DNA from: Frateuria_A sp051900535
GTDB lineage: Bacteria > Pseudomonadota > Gammaproteobacteria > Xanthomonadales > Rhodanobacteraceae
Direction: 5' to 3'
Length of the DNA: 64,000 bases
Assembly (NCBI RefSeq): GCF_051900535.1
Contig: NZ_JBHZGI010000001.1
Span: 1 to 64,000 of the forward strand
Shown here piece after piece: positions 50,359 through 59,971 of this stretch. Numbering within the stretch: the stretch's first letter is position 1; every line of letters begins with the position of its first letter. Made by a program: the position numbers and the translations under genes. The notes under the pieces were generated by a model. It had not been told where the DNA came from, did no database searches, and saw only the letters and a program-made list of their open reading frames with translations.

Positions 50359-52740
50359 ATGCATCCGAACACTCCCCACTGGCGGGCCCGCGCCGCTGAA
50401 CTGCGCGAGCGCATCGAACAGGCCAACTACTGCTACCACGTCCTCGACGAGCCGGAGATCACCGACGCCGAGTACGACGCGCTGATGCGCGAACTGGAAG
50501 CGCTCGAAGTCGCGCACCCCGAGCTGGCCACGCCCGATTCGCCCACCCGACGCGTCGGCGCCCGCGCGCACGGCGGCTTCGCCGAGGTGCGCCACGCGTT
50601 GCCGATGCTGTCGCTGGGCAACGCCTTCGAGCAGGAGGGCGACACCGAGCGCGAGCGTTTCCGCGAGATCGCCGAATTCGAGCGGCGCGTCGAGCAGACG
50701 CTCGACCGGCGCCAGCCGGTGTTCTCGGTCGAGCCGAAGCTGGATGGCCTGGCGATCAGCCTGCGTTACGAACAGGGCACGTTCGTGCAGGGCGCCACGC
50801 GTGGCGACGGCGAGACCGGCGAGGATGTCACTGCCAACCTGCGCACGGTGCGGGCAATTCCGCTCAGGTTGCGCGGCACCGGCTGGCCCGGCGTGCTGGA
50901 GGTGCGTGGCGAGGTGATCATGCTGCGGAAGGATTTCGAGGCGTTCAACGATTACTCCCGCACGCGCGGCGAGAGACCACTGGCGAACCCGCGCAACGGC
51001 GCGGCCGGCTCGCTGCGCCAGCTCGATCCCGCGATCACCGCCAAGCGCAGGCTGAGCTTCTTCGCCTATGCGGTCGGCGTGGTCGAAGGTGGGGAGCTGC
51101 CCGCGACCCACTCGCAGACGCTCGCACGCTTGCGCGACTGGGGTTTCCCGGTCTCGCCCGAGGCGGACGTGGCGCGCGGCTTCGACGGGCTGATCGCCTA
51201 CTACAGGCGCATCGGCGCCAAGCGCGACACACTGCCTTACGACATCGACGGCGTGGTCTACAAGCTGGACGACTACGAGGGCCAGCGCGAGATGGGCTTT
51301 GTCTCGCGCGCGCCGCGCTGGGCCATCGCGCACAAGTTTCCGGCGCAGGAACAGAGCACCCAGGTCGAGGCGATCGAGATCCAGATCGGGCGTACCGGCG
51401 CAGCCACGCCGGTCGCGCGGCTCACGCCCGTGCAGGTGGCGGGCGTCACGGTGACCAACGCCACGCTCCACAACGCCGACCAGATCGCGCGGCTGGACGT
51501 GCGCGTGGGCGACACGGTGATCGTGCGCCGCGCCGGCGACGTGATCCCCGAGGTCGTGCGCGTGCAGACCGAACATCGCCCTGCCGGCACGCAACCGTGG
51601 ACGATGCCCGCGCAATGCCCGGTATGCGGCTCGGCGCTGATGCGCGAAGAGGGCGAGGCGGCCTGGCGCTGCAGCGGCGGCCTGGTCTGCCCGGCACAAC
51701 GCAAGGAAGCGCTGATCCACTTCGCGTCGCGCCGCGCGATGGACATTGAGGGTCTGGGCAACCGCTTCGTCGATGCCCTGGTCGAACTGGACATGGTGCG
51801 CACGCCGGCCGATCTCTACGACCTGACGGTCGAACGCTTCGTGACCATGAAGCAGGCGATCGACGAGCGTGATGGCACCACGCCGGAGACGGTCAAGGCC
51901 GGCAAGATCGCCACCAAGTGGGCGGAAAACCTGGTCGAGGGCATCGACGCGAGCCGCCGCACCACGCTGCCGCGGTTTCTGTTCGCGCTGGGCATCATGC
52001 ACATCGGCGAGAGCACCGCGCGCACTCTGGCCACCTGGCTCGGCAGCCTGGACATGGTGCGCAGCATGCCGGCCGCCGTGCTGCGCGTACTGCCGGACAT
52101 CGGCGAGGAAGTGGCGTCTTCCATTGCCGGGTTCTTCGCGCAGGAGGGCAATCAGCGCGTGGTCGATGCACTGCTGGCCGCGGGCATCACCTTCGCTGAC
52201 GAGGCGTCGCCATCACCGCGCCTGCGCGAGAAACTGGGCCTGGCCGCGCTGCTCGACCAAGCGAAGGTGTCCAAACTCGGGCCCAAGAGCACGCAACTGC
52301 TGGTGGAGCACTTCCCGACGCTCGAGCGCCTTCTCGCGGCGGGTGAGGCGCAATGGATCACCCATGGTCTGCCGCAGGCCGCCGCCACCAACCTTGCGGC
52401 CTTCCTGGCCGACGAAGCCAGCGTTGCGCCGTTGCGCGAAGCCGCAGCGGCCATCCAGCGCCTGCTTGCCACCGTCCCCTTGGCCGACGTCAGTGCCGCA
52501 CCGCTGGAAGGGCAGACCGTCGTCCTTACCGGCACGCTGCCGACCTTGAGTCGCGACGAAGCCAAGCAACGGCTGGAGGCGCTCGGTGCCAAGGTTGCGG
52601 GGTCGGTGTCGAAGAAGACCTCGTTCGTGGTGGCGGGCGAGGCGGCCGGTTCCAAGCTCGACAAGGCGCACGAGCTCGGCGTGCCGGTGTGGGACGAGTC
52701 GCAGCTTCTGGCGTTGCTGGCGGAGCATGAGGCGTCATGA
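50359..52740 (+). CDS. ligA: NAD-dependent DNA ligase
   Basis: A 793-residue ligase. The Ia domain (about 1-70) contains YYCYHVLDEPEITDAEYD-type sequence (NYCYHVLDEPEITDAEYDAL). The adenylation domain has the active-site Lys127 in EPKLDGLAIS. An OB fold, a four-cysteine zinc finger (CPVCG and CSGGLVCPAQ), helix-hairpin-helix repeats and a C-terminal BRCT domain (about 712-790) follow. It seals nicks during replication and repair. It is longer than the 670-residue E. coli enzyme because of expanded inter-domain segments, as usual in xanthomonads. Its stop overlaps the next start by ATGA. Confidence 0.95.
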   Translation: MHPNTPHWRARAAELRERIEQANYCYHVLDEPEITDAEYDALMRELEALEVAHPELATPDSPTRRVGARAHGGFAEVRHALPMLSLGNAFEQEGDTERERFREIAEFERRVEQTLDRRQPVFSVEPKLDGLAISLRYEQGTFVQGATRGDGETGEDVTANLRTVRAIPLRLRGTGWPGVLEVRGEVIMLRKDFEAFNDYSRTRGERPLANPRNGAAGSLRQLDPAITAKRRLSFFAYAVGVVEGGELPATHSQTLARLRDWGFPVSPEADVARGFDGLIAYYRRIGAKRDTLPYDIDGVVYKLDDYEGQREMGFVSRAPRWAIAHKFPAQEQSTQVEAIEIQIGRTGAATPVARLTPVQVAGVTVTNATLHNADQIARLDVRVGDTVIVRRAGDVIPEVVRVQTEHRPAGTQPWTMPAQCPVCGSALMREEGEAAWRCSGGLVCPAQRKEALIHFASRRAMDIEGLGNRFVDALVELDMVRTPADLYDLTVERFVTMKQAIDERDGTTPETVKAGKIATKWAENLVEGIDASRRTTLPRFLFALGIMHIGESTARTLATWLGSLDMVRSMPAAVLRVLPDIGEEVASSIAGFFAQEGNQRVVDALLAAGITFADEASPSPRLREKLGLAALLDQAKVSKLGPKSTQLLVEHFPTLERLLAAGEAQWITHGLPQAAATNLAAFLADEASVAPLREAAAAIQRLLATVPLADVSAAPLEGQTVVLTGTLPTLSRDEAKQRLEALGAKVAGSVSKKTSFVVAGEAAGSKLDKAHELGVPVWDESQLLALLAEHEAS

Positions 52741-53129
52741 AGGGCGCAGTCATGCGCGTTGCGCGAGCATGCCGCGATATCGAAGCGATCGCCGCCCAAT
52801 ACGTCGGCGGACTCGGTTTCGACTTGCTTTCCGCGTTTGGGGATCACGAAGGCTTCGACGGCATCATCCTCGGACACCCGGGTGGGCCCTACCACCTGGA
52901 GTTCATCCGCGATCGCCGGGCGACGCCTCCGCCATCGCCGCACGAGGAACATCTGCTGGTCTTCTATCTGGAGGACGTGGCGGACTGGCAGCGCCGCTGC
53001 GACGCGATGCTTGCGGCAGATTTCACCGTCGTGCAGAACACCAACCCGTTCTGGGAGCGCCATGGGCGCACGTTCATGGATATGGAAGGCGGCCGCGTGG
53101 TGCTGCATCGCGGTGCCTGGCCCCGATGA
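52737..53129 (+). CDS. VOC-family (glyoxalase-like) protein
   Basis: A 130-residue protein of the vicinal oxygen chelate fold. Two beta-alpha-beta-beta-beta modules are seen: ARACRDIEAIAAQYVGGLGF with YHLEFIRD, and HLLVFYLEDVADWQRRCD with FMDMEGGRVVLHRG. Metal-binding positions can be proposed (His and Glu in YHLEF and near the C-terminus) but the substrate is unknown. It is translationally coupled to ligA before it and epmA after it by ATGA overlaps. Confidence 0.82.
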   Translation: MKGAVMRVARACRDIEAIAAQYVGGLGFDLLSAFGDHEGFDGIILGHPGGPYHLEFIRDRRATPPPSPHEEHLLVFYLEDVADWQRRCDAMLAADFTVVQNTNPFWERHGRTFMDMEGGRVVLHRGAWPR

Positions 53130-54085
53130 ACGTGCATTCCCAGCAGACGGCGTTGCACCTGCGTGCCGGGCTCTACCGGCTGCTGCGAACCTTCTTCTTC
53201 GAACGCGACGTGCTCGAGGTCGAAACGCCCATCCTTTCCGCCGCCGGCAATACCGAGCCCAACATCGAAAGCTTCACCACGGTATTCCACGGGCATGTCG
53301 ACGCCGGCGCGCGCGAGCGGTGGCTGCGCACGTCGCCCGAATATCCATTGAAACGCCTGCTTGCCGCCGGCGTAGGCGACTGCTACGAGTTGGGCCGGGT
53401 GTTCCGCAACGGCGAGGCAGGCGGCCGGCACAATCCCGAGTTCACCATGCTGGAGTGGTACCGCGTCGGTTGGGACCATCGGCGACTGGCGGGAGAAGTC
53501 ATCGAACTGGTGCAGGCCGCGCTCGCCCTCGTTGGCCGACGCGCCGACGTGCGGGAGTGCAGCTATCGCGAACTGTTCCTCGATGCGCTGGGCCTGGACC
53601 CGCTCACCGCGCCGCTCGAAGCGCTGCAACAGGCGCTGGCCCAGTCCAGCATCGATCCGGAAGGGCTCAACCGCGACGACTGGCTGGACCTGCTCATCAC
53701 CCATCGCCTGCAACCGGATTTTCCGCGCGATCGCATGACGGTCATCCACGACTATCCGGCCAACCAGTGCGCGCTGGCCAGGATCCGTCGCGACGATCCG
53801 CCGGTGGCCGAGCGTTTCGAGCTGTACCTCGGCCCCTACGAGCTGGCCAACGGTTACCACGAACTCAACGATGCCGCCGAGCAGCGAGCGCGCTTCGAAC
53901 GTGACAACTCGTTGCGCCACGCCCGCAACCAGCGCGAGGTGCCGGTCGACGAGCGCCTGCTGGCCGTTCTCGATGCGATGCCCGACTGCGCCGGCGTTGC
54001 GCTGGGCGTCGAGCGATTGCTGATGTGCCTGGCCGGCACCGACGCCATCGCCGACGTGCTGGCGTTTCCGTTCGCCGGGGCGTGA
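53126..54085 (+). CDS. epmA: Elongation factor P--(R)-beta-lysine ligase EpmA (GenX/PoxA)
   Basis: A 319-residue class II lysyl-tRNA-synthetase paralogue that lacks the tRNA-binding N-terminal domain and instead attaches (R)-beta-lysine to elongation factor P. Motif 2 lies in YELGRVFRNGEAGGRHNPEFTMLEWYR; motif 3 is ALGVERLLMCLAGTDAI. EYPLKRLLAAG and ELANGYHELNDAAEQRARF are family signatures. The start at 53126 overlaps the VOC gene. No efp or epmB gene is in this window. Confidence 0.93.
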   Translation: MNVHSQQTALHLRAGLYRLLRTFFFERDVLEVETPILSAAGNTEPNIESFTTVFHGHVDAGARERWLRTSPEYPLKRLLAAGVGDCYELGRVFRNGEAGGRHNPEFTMLEWYRVGWDHRRLAGEVIELVQAALALVGRRADVRECSYRELFLDALGLDPLTAPLEALQQALAQSSIDPEGLNRDDWLDLLITHRLQPDFPRDRMTVIHDYPANQCALARIRRDDPPVAERFELYLGPYELANGYHELNDAAEQRARFERDNSLRHARNQREVPVDERLLAVLDAMPDCAGVALGVERLLMCLAGTDAIADVLAFPFAGA

Positions 54086-54227
54086 TGCCGCCCCTACGGG
54101 CATGGATTCGGGCTGACTTATACTGCGTAGTGGGGGCATGGAACTGGACCGTTCCTCGGGCGTGCCGCAGGCCGGCCGGCGTGGACGTCCGGGTCATGCA
54201 GGAAGCATTGCCGAAGGGGGAAACACC

Positions 54228-56213
54228 GTGTCAGTACGTCTGTGGTTGCGGGCCTTGATGTCCGCTGTGTTGCTGTCGTGTGCCAGCGGAGCGCTTGCCG
54301 CACCGCCCGATGTGGAGAGCTTCGCCAAGCTTCCGATGCTGCGTTCGCCGAGCCTGTCGCCGGATGGCCAGTACCTGGCGCTTTCGCTCCACAACAACAA
54401 CGCCAGGTGGGATGAGGCCGACTACCAGTTGGTGGTGTTCCACCTCCCCGACCTCAAGGGCGTCAGCCGACTCGACATGGCGCCGCATTACCAGCCGGCG
54501 CAGATCGTCTGGGTCAGCAACACGCGGCTGGCCGTGTCACTCGCCTATACCTCCGGCTCGCTCGAAGTGCCGCAGCAGACCGGCGAAGTCATCGCGGTGG
54601 ACTACGACGGCAGCCACAAGCAAACGCTTTACAGCGCGCGCGAACGCGGCGCGGCAGGTAGCGGCATCCATTCGATGGACATGCCGCGCGGCCTCGCCTC
54701 GATCGCCGGGCTGCCATACCCGCGCAACGGCCATATCTACCTGCACCTGTCGCGCTGGCCCGAGCGCCAGATCACCAACGACTGGGATGCCGTGCGCAGC
54801 GAGGTGTACGACGTCGATGCGTCCAACGGGAAGGCCAGCCTGGTCGGCAGTATCGACAAGGGCAACATGGCGTTCGTGCTCCACGATGGCGTCGCCCGCT
54901 ATGCCTATGGGCTGGTCGACGCCCACACGATGGATGTGTACGCGCGCGAGGCTGCTTCGCAGCCTTGGCGCAAGCTCGACGCCAGCGTCACCGGACGCGA
55001 GATGACGCCGCTAAGGATGAGCCGCGACGGCAGCAAGTTGTGGTCGCTCTACAGCGCCGACGGCGGTCCCGAAGCGCTGGTCGTCACCCGCCCCGATGGC
55101 AGCGATCGCCAGGTGCTCGCCAGCGACGCATTCGCGGCGGTGGACGAGGTGTTGTGGGACGAAGCCACCGATACGCCCTATGCAGCCGTCTTCGCCGACG
55201 GTCGCCCGCATCTGGCATACCTGGACCAGAGCGTCCACGCGCAGGTGCTCAAGGCGCTGAACGACAAGTTCGCCGACCACCTGGTCACCATCGGCAGCAT
55301 GGACCAGAGCGGCAAGAGCATGCTGGTGGTCGCCACCAGCGACCGTGATCCCGGCAGCGTGGCGCTGTTCGATACCCGCACGATGAACCTGCGCCCGCTC
55401 TATCAGGTCGAGGACTGGGTCCATCCTGAACAGATGGCCGAGCGCCGGCCGTTCCGGTTCAAGGCCAGCGACGGCATGGAGCTGGCCGGTTACATCACGC
55501 TGCCCCAAGGCAGGGCGCCGAAGAAGTTGCCGACCATCCTGCTGCCCCATGGCGGGCCGATCGGTCCCAGCGACGGCTGGAATTACGATCCGGATTCGCA
55601 GTTCCTGGCCAGCCTTGGCTATGCGGTGGTGCAGATCAATTATCGCGGTTCCGGCGGTCGCGGGCCGGATTTCCAGCAGGCCGGTTACCGCCACTTCGGC
55701 GACCGCATCCAGCAGGACCTGCTCGATGGATTGAACTGGGCGATCGGGCAGGGTTACGTGGACCAGGCGCGCCTGTGTGTGTACGGAGGCAGCTTCGGCG
55801 GCTATTCGTCGCTGATGCAGCCGATCCTTTCGCCGGGTCTGTTCAAGTGCGCGATCGACTATGCCGGCGTGTCCGACTGGAGCATCGGTTTTCGCAAGAG
55901 CGATACCTCGCACCTGAAGCTAGGGCGCAAGTACTTCGCCGAGGCGATCGGTGACGAGACCGCCGCTCGCGCCATCTCGCCGCTGTACCAACTGGACAGG
56001 TTCAACGTGCCGGTGCTGATCGCGCACGGCGAGGACGACCCGCGCGTTCCCTACGAAAACGCGAAGGTTCTGCGCAGTGCGCTGGAGAAGGCGGGCAAGT
56101 CCTACGAGTGGTTGAGCAAGCCGAAGGAAGGGCACGGCTTCTATACCGAGGAGGACCGCGCCGACATGTACCGGCACATGCAGGCCTTCCTGGCCAAGTA
56201 TCTCGGCGACTGA
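54228..56213 (+). CDS. S9-family prolyl oligopeptidase-like secreted peptidase
   Basis: A 661-residue serine peptidase. The GTG at 54228 is chosen because AAGGGGGA lies about 7 bases before it and it opens into the signal peptide SVRLWLRALMSAVLLSCASG (cleavage likely after ALA). A beta-propeller part (about 30-400) is followed by an alpha/beta hydrolase. The triad is Ser522 (YGGSFGGYSS), Asp604 (HGEDDPRVPYENA) and His636 (KEGHGFYTEEDR). It probably cuts peptides in the periplasm. The gene stands alone and is followed by a 15-bp perfect hairpin. Confidence 0.9.
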   Translation: MSVRLWLRALMSAVLLSCASGALAAPPDVESFAKLPMLRSPSLSPDGQYLALSLHNNNARWDEADYQLVVFHLPDLKGVSRLDMAPHYQPAQIVWVSNTRLAVSLAYTSGSLEVPQQTGEVIAVDYDGSHKQTLYSARERGAAGSGIHSMDMPRGLASIAGLPYPRNGHIYLHLSRWPERQITNDWDAVRSEVYDVDASNGKASLVGSIDKGNMAFVLHDGVARYAYGLVDAHTMDVYAREAASQPWRKLDASVTGREMTPLRMSRDGSKLWSLYSADGGPEALVVTRPDGSDRQVLASDAFAAVDEVLWDEATDTPYAAVFADGRPHLAYLDQSVHAQVLKALNDKFADHLVTIGSMDQSGKSMLVVATSDRDPGSVALFDTRTMNLRPLYQVEDWVHPEQMAERRPFRFKASDGMELAGYITLPQGRAPKKLPTILLPHGGPIGPSDGWNYDPDSQFLASLGYAVVQINYRGSGGRGPDFQQAGYRHFGDRIQQDLLDGLNWAIGQGYVDQARLCVYGGSFGGYSSLMQPILSPGLFKCAIDYAGVSDWSIGFRKSDTSHLKLGRKYFAEAIGDETAARAISPLYQLDRFNVPVLIAHGEDDPRVPYENAKVLRSALEKAGKSYEWLSKPKEGHGFYTEEDRADMYRHMQAFLAKYLGD

Positions 56214-56220
56214 CCGCCGC

Positions 56221-56257
56221 CGCGTGCGTGTCGCGCTTCATTCGCGACACGCACGCG
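56221..56257. terminator. 15-bp perfect stem-loop after the S9 peptidase gene
   Basis: CGCGTGCGTGTCGCG (56221-56235) and CGCGACACGCACGCG (56243-56257) are perfectly complementary with a 7-base loop. It begins 8 bases after the peptidase stop. No T-run follows, so it may terminate poorly by itself, or protect the mRNA 3' end. Confidence 0.6.
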
Positions 56258-56314
56258 CGAGCCGATCCGGCCTCGGGCTCCACAATTGACCGTTCCATTC
56301 CCGGGGTTACCCGC

Positions 56315-57631
56315 ATGTCGAACCCGAATCCCATCTCCTCGCCGGCTGGAACCGAACGCCTGCGTTCGAGCGATGTGCGTACGCTGGCGCTGGCAGCACT
56401 CGGCGGGGCGCTGGAGTTCTACGACTTCGTGGTCTTCGTGTTCTTCGCGATTCCGCTCAGCAAGCTGTTCTTTCCGCCCGACAGCGTGGCCTGGCTGGCG
56501 CAGGTGAAGATCTACGGCATTTTCGCGGCCGGCTATCTCGCGCGGCCACTCGGCGGCATCGTGATGGCGCACTACGGCGACAAGCTCGGGCGCAAGCGGA
56601 TGTTCACACTGAGCGTGTTCCTGATGGCGCTGCCCACGCTGGGTATCGGCCTGCTGCCGGCCTATGCGCAGATCGGCATGCTGGCGCCGTTGCTGCTGTT
56701 GCTGTTGCGGGTGGTGCAGGGGATCGCCGTGGGTGGCGAGGTGCCGGGGGCGTGGGTGTTCGTCGCCGAACACGTCCCGCCGCAAAGGGTGGGCTTTGCC
56801 TGCGCCAGCCTGACCTCGGGACTCACCGTGGGCATCCTGATCGGCTCGCTGGTTGCCGCGGGCCTCAACCGGTCGCTCTCGCCGGAGGCGATGCTCGACT
56901 ACGGTTGGCGGTTGCCGTTCCTCGTCGGCGGCGTGTTCGGCTTCCTGGCGGTGTGGCTGCGACGCTGGCTCAGCGAGACGCCGGTGTTCGAGGCAATGCA
57001 GGCGCGGCACGAGCTGGTCGCCGGGGTACCGCTGGCGCAAGTGGCGGCACGTCACCAGCGGGCCATCCTGCTGTCGCTGCTGGTGACCTGGATGCTCACC
57101 GCGGCGATCGTGGTGCTGATTCTGATGACGCCTTCGCTGGTGCAGTCGGTGTTCCACGTCGCGCCGGCACGGGCGTTCCTTGGCAACAACGTGGCGTCGT
57201 TCGCACTGGCGGTGGGCTGCCTGTTCTACGGCGGCCTGTCCGACCGGATCGGTCCGGCGAGGGCGCTGTTGTTTGGTGCCGCGGGGCTGCTGCTGGCCTC
57301 GTACGCGTTGTACCTGGACCTGGCGGCGGGGGGCACGCACTTCGTAGTGTTGTACGCCCTGGCTGGATTCGCCGTGGGCGTGGTCGGCGTAGTGCCGGTG
57401 CTGATGGTGCTGGCGTTTCCGCCCGCGGTGCGCTTTTCCGGATTGTCGGCCTCGTACAACGTAGCCTACGCACTGTTTGGCGGACTGACGCCGCCGCTGA
57501 TCGGGCTGCTGGTGAGGCGTTTCGGCGTACTGGCGCCGGCTCACTACGTGGCGGCGACGGCGGTGCTCGGGATGGTGGTGGCGCTCGTGCTGCTGCGTCG
57601 CCAGCGGGCCTCCCACAGGAGCTTGGGCTAG
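56315..57631 (+). CDS. MFS transporter, metabolite:proton symporter (MHS) type
   Basis: A 438-residue membrane protein with 12 hydrophobic segments. The MHS/ProP-type start ALAALGGALEFYDFVVFVFF is clear, and ARPLGGIVMAHYGDKLGRKRMFTLSVFLMALPT contains the MFS motif A. RVVQGIAVGGEVPGAWVFVAEHVPP follows. The family imports organic acids, betaines or other metabolites with protons; the substrate cannot be assigned. Its TAG stop shares the palindromic CTAG at 57628-57631 with the stop of the convergent DUF2461 gene, giving a 4-base overlap. Confidence 0.88.
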   Translation: MSNPNPISSPAGTERLRSSDVRTLALAALGGALEFYDFVVFVFFAIPLSKLFFPPDSVAWLAQVKIYGIFAAGYLARPLGGIVMAHYGDKLGRKRMFTLSVFLMALPTLGIGLLPAYAQIGMLAPLLLLLLRVVQGIAVGGEVPGAWVFVAEHVPPQRVGFACASLTSGLTVGILIGSLVAAGLNRSLSPEAMLDYGWRLPFLVGGVFGFLAVWLRRWLSETPVFEAMQARHELVAGVPLAQVAARHQRAILLSLLVTWMLTAAIVVLILMTPSLVQSVFHVAPARAFLGNNVASFALAVGCLFYGGLSDRIGPARALLFGAAGLLLASYALYLDLAAGGTHFVVLYALAGFAVGVVGVVPVLMVLAFPPAVRFSGLSASYNVAYALFGGLTPPLIGLLVRRFGVLAPAHYVAATAVLGMVVALVLLRRQRASHRSLG

Positions 57632-58329
57632 AACTCGAGTTCCTGGGCGGCGCACAGGTAGTCGACCATCGGCGCCACACGACGAAAGCTCTCCACCGCC
57701 CACGGCAGTAGTTCGGACGAGCAGGCGAAGACGTCGTCGAAGTTCTCGCCGGCGGCAAAATCCTTGCGCTTGAGATCGTCGATCAGCTCGTGATCCGGAT
57801 CGAAGCCCCGCGGCGGGCGAGTCAGGCTCTCGCCCCAAAAGCTCAGACCCTGGAATGACTTGCCACGAGTGGCCCGCTTCCAGGCTTCGGGGTTGTCGGC
57901 AAGGAAGCCGCGGATGTTCTTGAGCGTATCCGCTTCCGGATGCCACATGCCGCCGCCGGCGAAGCAGTCGCCCGGCTCGATGTGCAGATAAAACGACGGC
58001 GCCGGGATTTCGTGGCGGCGCGCGTGGAAGAAGCGGGAGCCTTGCCAGGTCTTGTACGGCAGCTTGTTGTTGGAAAACCGCGTATCGCGGTGGATGCGGA
58101 ACAGCGAGCCGCCGTTCTTGCGTGCGTCGGCGCGATAGTGCGGGCTGATCTTTCCCAGCGGCGCGGCCATGTCCGCGATCAGCGCCAGGAACGGCTCGCG
58201 CACGTGGCGCTCGTAATCGGGCTTGTGTCCCGCGAACCACTCGCGGCTGTTGTTGCGGCCGAGGGCACGCAGGAAGCGGAAGGTGGCGGGGGTGAAATAA
58301 GGCTGTGGCATCTGTCGATTATCGGTCAT
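57628..58329 (-). CDS. DUF2461 (TIGR02453) family protein
   Basis: A 233-residue soluble protein. It contains YFTPATFRFLRALGRNNSREWFAGHKPDYER, RNGGSLFRIHRDTRFSNNKLPYKTWQG-type sequence and FYLHIEPGDCFAGGGMWHPEAD, all typical of DUF2461. No activity is established for the family. The ATG at 58329 has a weak GCGAG site; an alternative ATG at 58311 lacks any. It converges on the MHS transporter gene with a 4-base overlap. Confidence 0.88.
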   Translation of the reverse strand: MTDNRQMPQPYFTPATFRFLRALGRNNSREWFAGHKPDYERHVREPFLALIADMAAPLGKISPHYRADARKNGGSLFRIHRDTRFSNNKLPYKTWQGSRFFHARRHEIPAPSFYLHIEPGDCFAGGGMWHPEADTLKNIRGFLADNPEAWKRATRGKSFQGLSFWGESLTRPPRGFDPDHELIDDLKRKDFAAGENFDDVFACSSELLPWAVESFRRVAPMVDYLCAAQELEF

Positions 58330-58450
58330 CCGCGCTCGCCGGCAGAAGCGCACCCTGTGCATGACGCGGCTGGCGGCTGCGCACAGATGCGCTCCTGCCG
58401 ATGCTGGCGTGCACGACAGGGATGACCCACGGTCGCGCCCAAGGGTGCTC

Positions 58451-59899
58451 CTACAGGAGGTCTGCCGCCATGGCCGGGAGCGGGGCGAGTTCGCGGCCCC
58501 AGGCTTCGAGCTGGTCGAGCAGGGCGGCCTGGTCGGGGCGTTCGGTCCGCAGGGTGGCGATGCGCGCGAAATAGTCATCGAGCGTGCGTGCGGTGAGCGC
58601 GGTGGGGCGAGTGAGGCGCGCCAGCCGGAAGGTTTCCCAGCGGGCGTGTTCCGCGGCATCCAGGCTATCGGGCCAGTTGCGCGCGCGGTAGCGGAACAGC
58701 AGTTCCGGGTAACGCGGGTCGCGGAACGGAAAGCTGCGCCGGCCCAGTTGCTCCGGGGGCGTGGCACGGACCTCGGCCAGCAGGCGCTTGTCGGCATCGG
58801 GCAGGAAGCCGCTGTAGAGGGCGAGCTCCGGATCCTCCGGCGCGGCCATCTCGGCGGCACGGGCGAACACGTGGCGCAGTTTGTCGACTAGGCCCTCGGT
58901 GGCGCGCAGCAGCGCGTGGTGGCGCAGGCAGCGCTCCAGGTCGAGTTTCAGGCGGCCGCGGTCCAGGTCGCGCAGGACCGACAAGGGTGCCAGCGCGGGC
59001 GCGCGGTTGGCGCGCACCGTGCGCAGCGGAATGCGTTCGATGCCTTCGGGCAGGTCGGCGCGGGCGGTGAAGATGCGGTCGGCGATGTCGTCCTCGTCCA
59101 GGTCGAGCCACGTCGCAGGATCGGTGTCCAGGTCGTAGACGATCACCTCGCCGGGCCGCGAGGGATGCGGCGCCAGCGGCGCGATCACCGCCAGGCAATG
59201 GCGGCTGGCCGGGTAGCGCGAGGACACGTGCACCAGCGGCGTCATGCCCGCCACGTCGAGCAGGCCGAATACCTTCTGCTTGCGGCGCAGGTCGAAGTGC
59301 CAGTCCCACAGCCGCGGCTGGCGCACGCGGATCAGCCGCGCCAGGTCGATCAGCGCGTAGACGTCGGACAGTGCGTCGTGCGCGCGCTCCTGCTTGAGGT
59401 GGTTGGCCGCGGCCAGGTGTTCGAGCCTGAAGCTGGGCGTGCCGTCCTCGCGCGTGGGCCAGGCGATGCCCTCGGGCCGCAGCGCCTGGCACATACGCAC
59501 CAGGTCGATCAGGTCCCAACGCGAGTTGCCGTTCTCCCATTCGCGCCCGTACGGATCGAAAAAGTTGCGGTACAGGAGCTGCCGGGTGAACTCGTCATCG
59601 AAGCGCAGCGAGTTGTAGCCCACGCCGCAGGTGCCGGGCAGGGCCATCTGTTCGTGCACGCGGGCGGCGAACTCGGCCTCGGATACGCCTTCGCGCTCGG
59701 CCTGCTGCGGCGTGATGCCGGTGATCAGGCAGGCGTCCGGGTCCGGCGCCATGTCGCGCGGAGGCCGCGCGAAGAACATCACCGGTTCGCCGACGATCTC
59801 CAGTTCGGCCGTGGTGCGGATGCCGGCGAACTGCGCCGGCCGGTCGCGCCGGCTGTCGGCGCCGAAGGTTTCGTAGTCGTGCCAGAGGAAGGTCTGCAT
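58451..59899 (-). CDS. sbcB: Exodeoxyribonuclease I
   Basis: A 482-residue 3'-5' exonuclease for single-stranded DNA, active in recombination and mismatch repair. The start MQTFLWHDYETFGAD is characteristic; the ATG 12 bases upstream is less likely. DEDDh active-site motifs are WHDYETFG (Exo I), VGYNSLRFDDEFTR (Exo II) and HDALSDVYALIDLA (Exo III). The SH3-like and C-terminal helical domains follow, with NWPDSLDAAEHARWETFR. It is divergent from orn across 72 bases. Its downstream side contains a short block with GCGCTCCTGCCG, similar to the dispersed palindromes. Confidence 0.94.
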   Translation of the reverse strand: MQTFLWHDYETFGADSRRDRPAQFAGIRTTAELEIVGEPVMFFARPPRDMAPDPDACLITGITPQQAEREGVSEAEFAARVHEQMALPGTCGVGYNSLRFDDEFTRQLLYRNFFDPYGREWENGNSRWDLIDLVRMCQALRPEGIAWPTREDGTPSFRLEHLAAANHLKQERAHDALSDVYALIDLARLIRVRQPRLWDWHFDLRRKQKVFGLLDVAGMTPLVHVSSRYPASRHCLAVIAPLAPHPSRPGEVIVYDLDTDPATWLDLDEDDIADRIFTARADLPEGIERIPLRTVRANRAPALAPLSVLRDLDRGRLKLDLERCLRHHALLRATEGLVDKLRHVFARAAEMAAPEDPELALYSGFLPDADKRLLAEVRATPPEQLGRRSFPFRDPRYPELLFRYRARNWPDSLDAAEHARWETFRLARLTRPTALTARTLDDYFARIATLRTERPDQAALLDQLEAWGRELAPLPAMAADLL

Positions 59900-59971
59900 G
59901 GCTTCGATCATCGCATGGCACGGGGCTGCGGACGGGCTCCTGCGCTAGACTGCGCGCTCCAAGGAGGATGC

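Noticed and set aside
53126..54085. The gene as lysyl-tRNA synthetase (lysS)
   Set aside because: It lacks the N-terminal anticodon-binding domain and has the length and motifs of EpmA/GenX.
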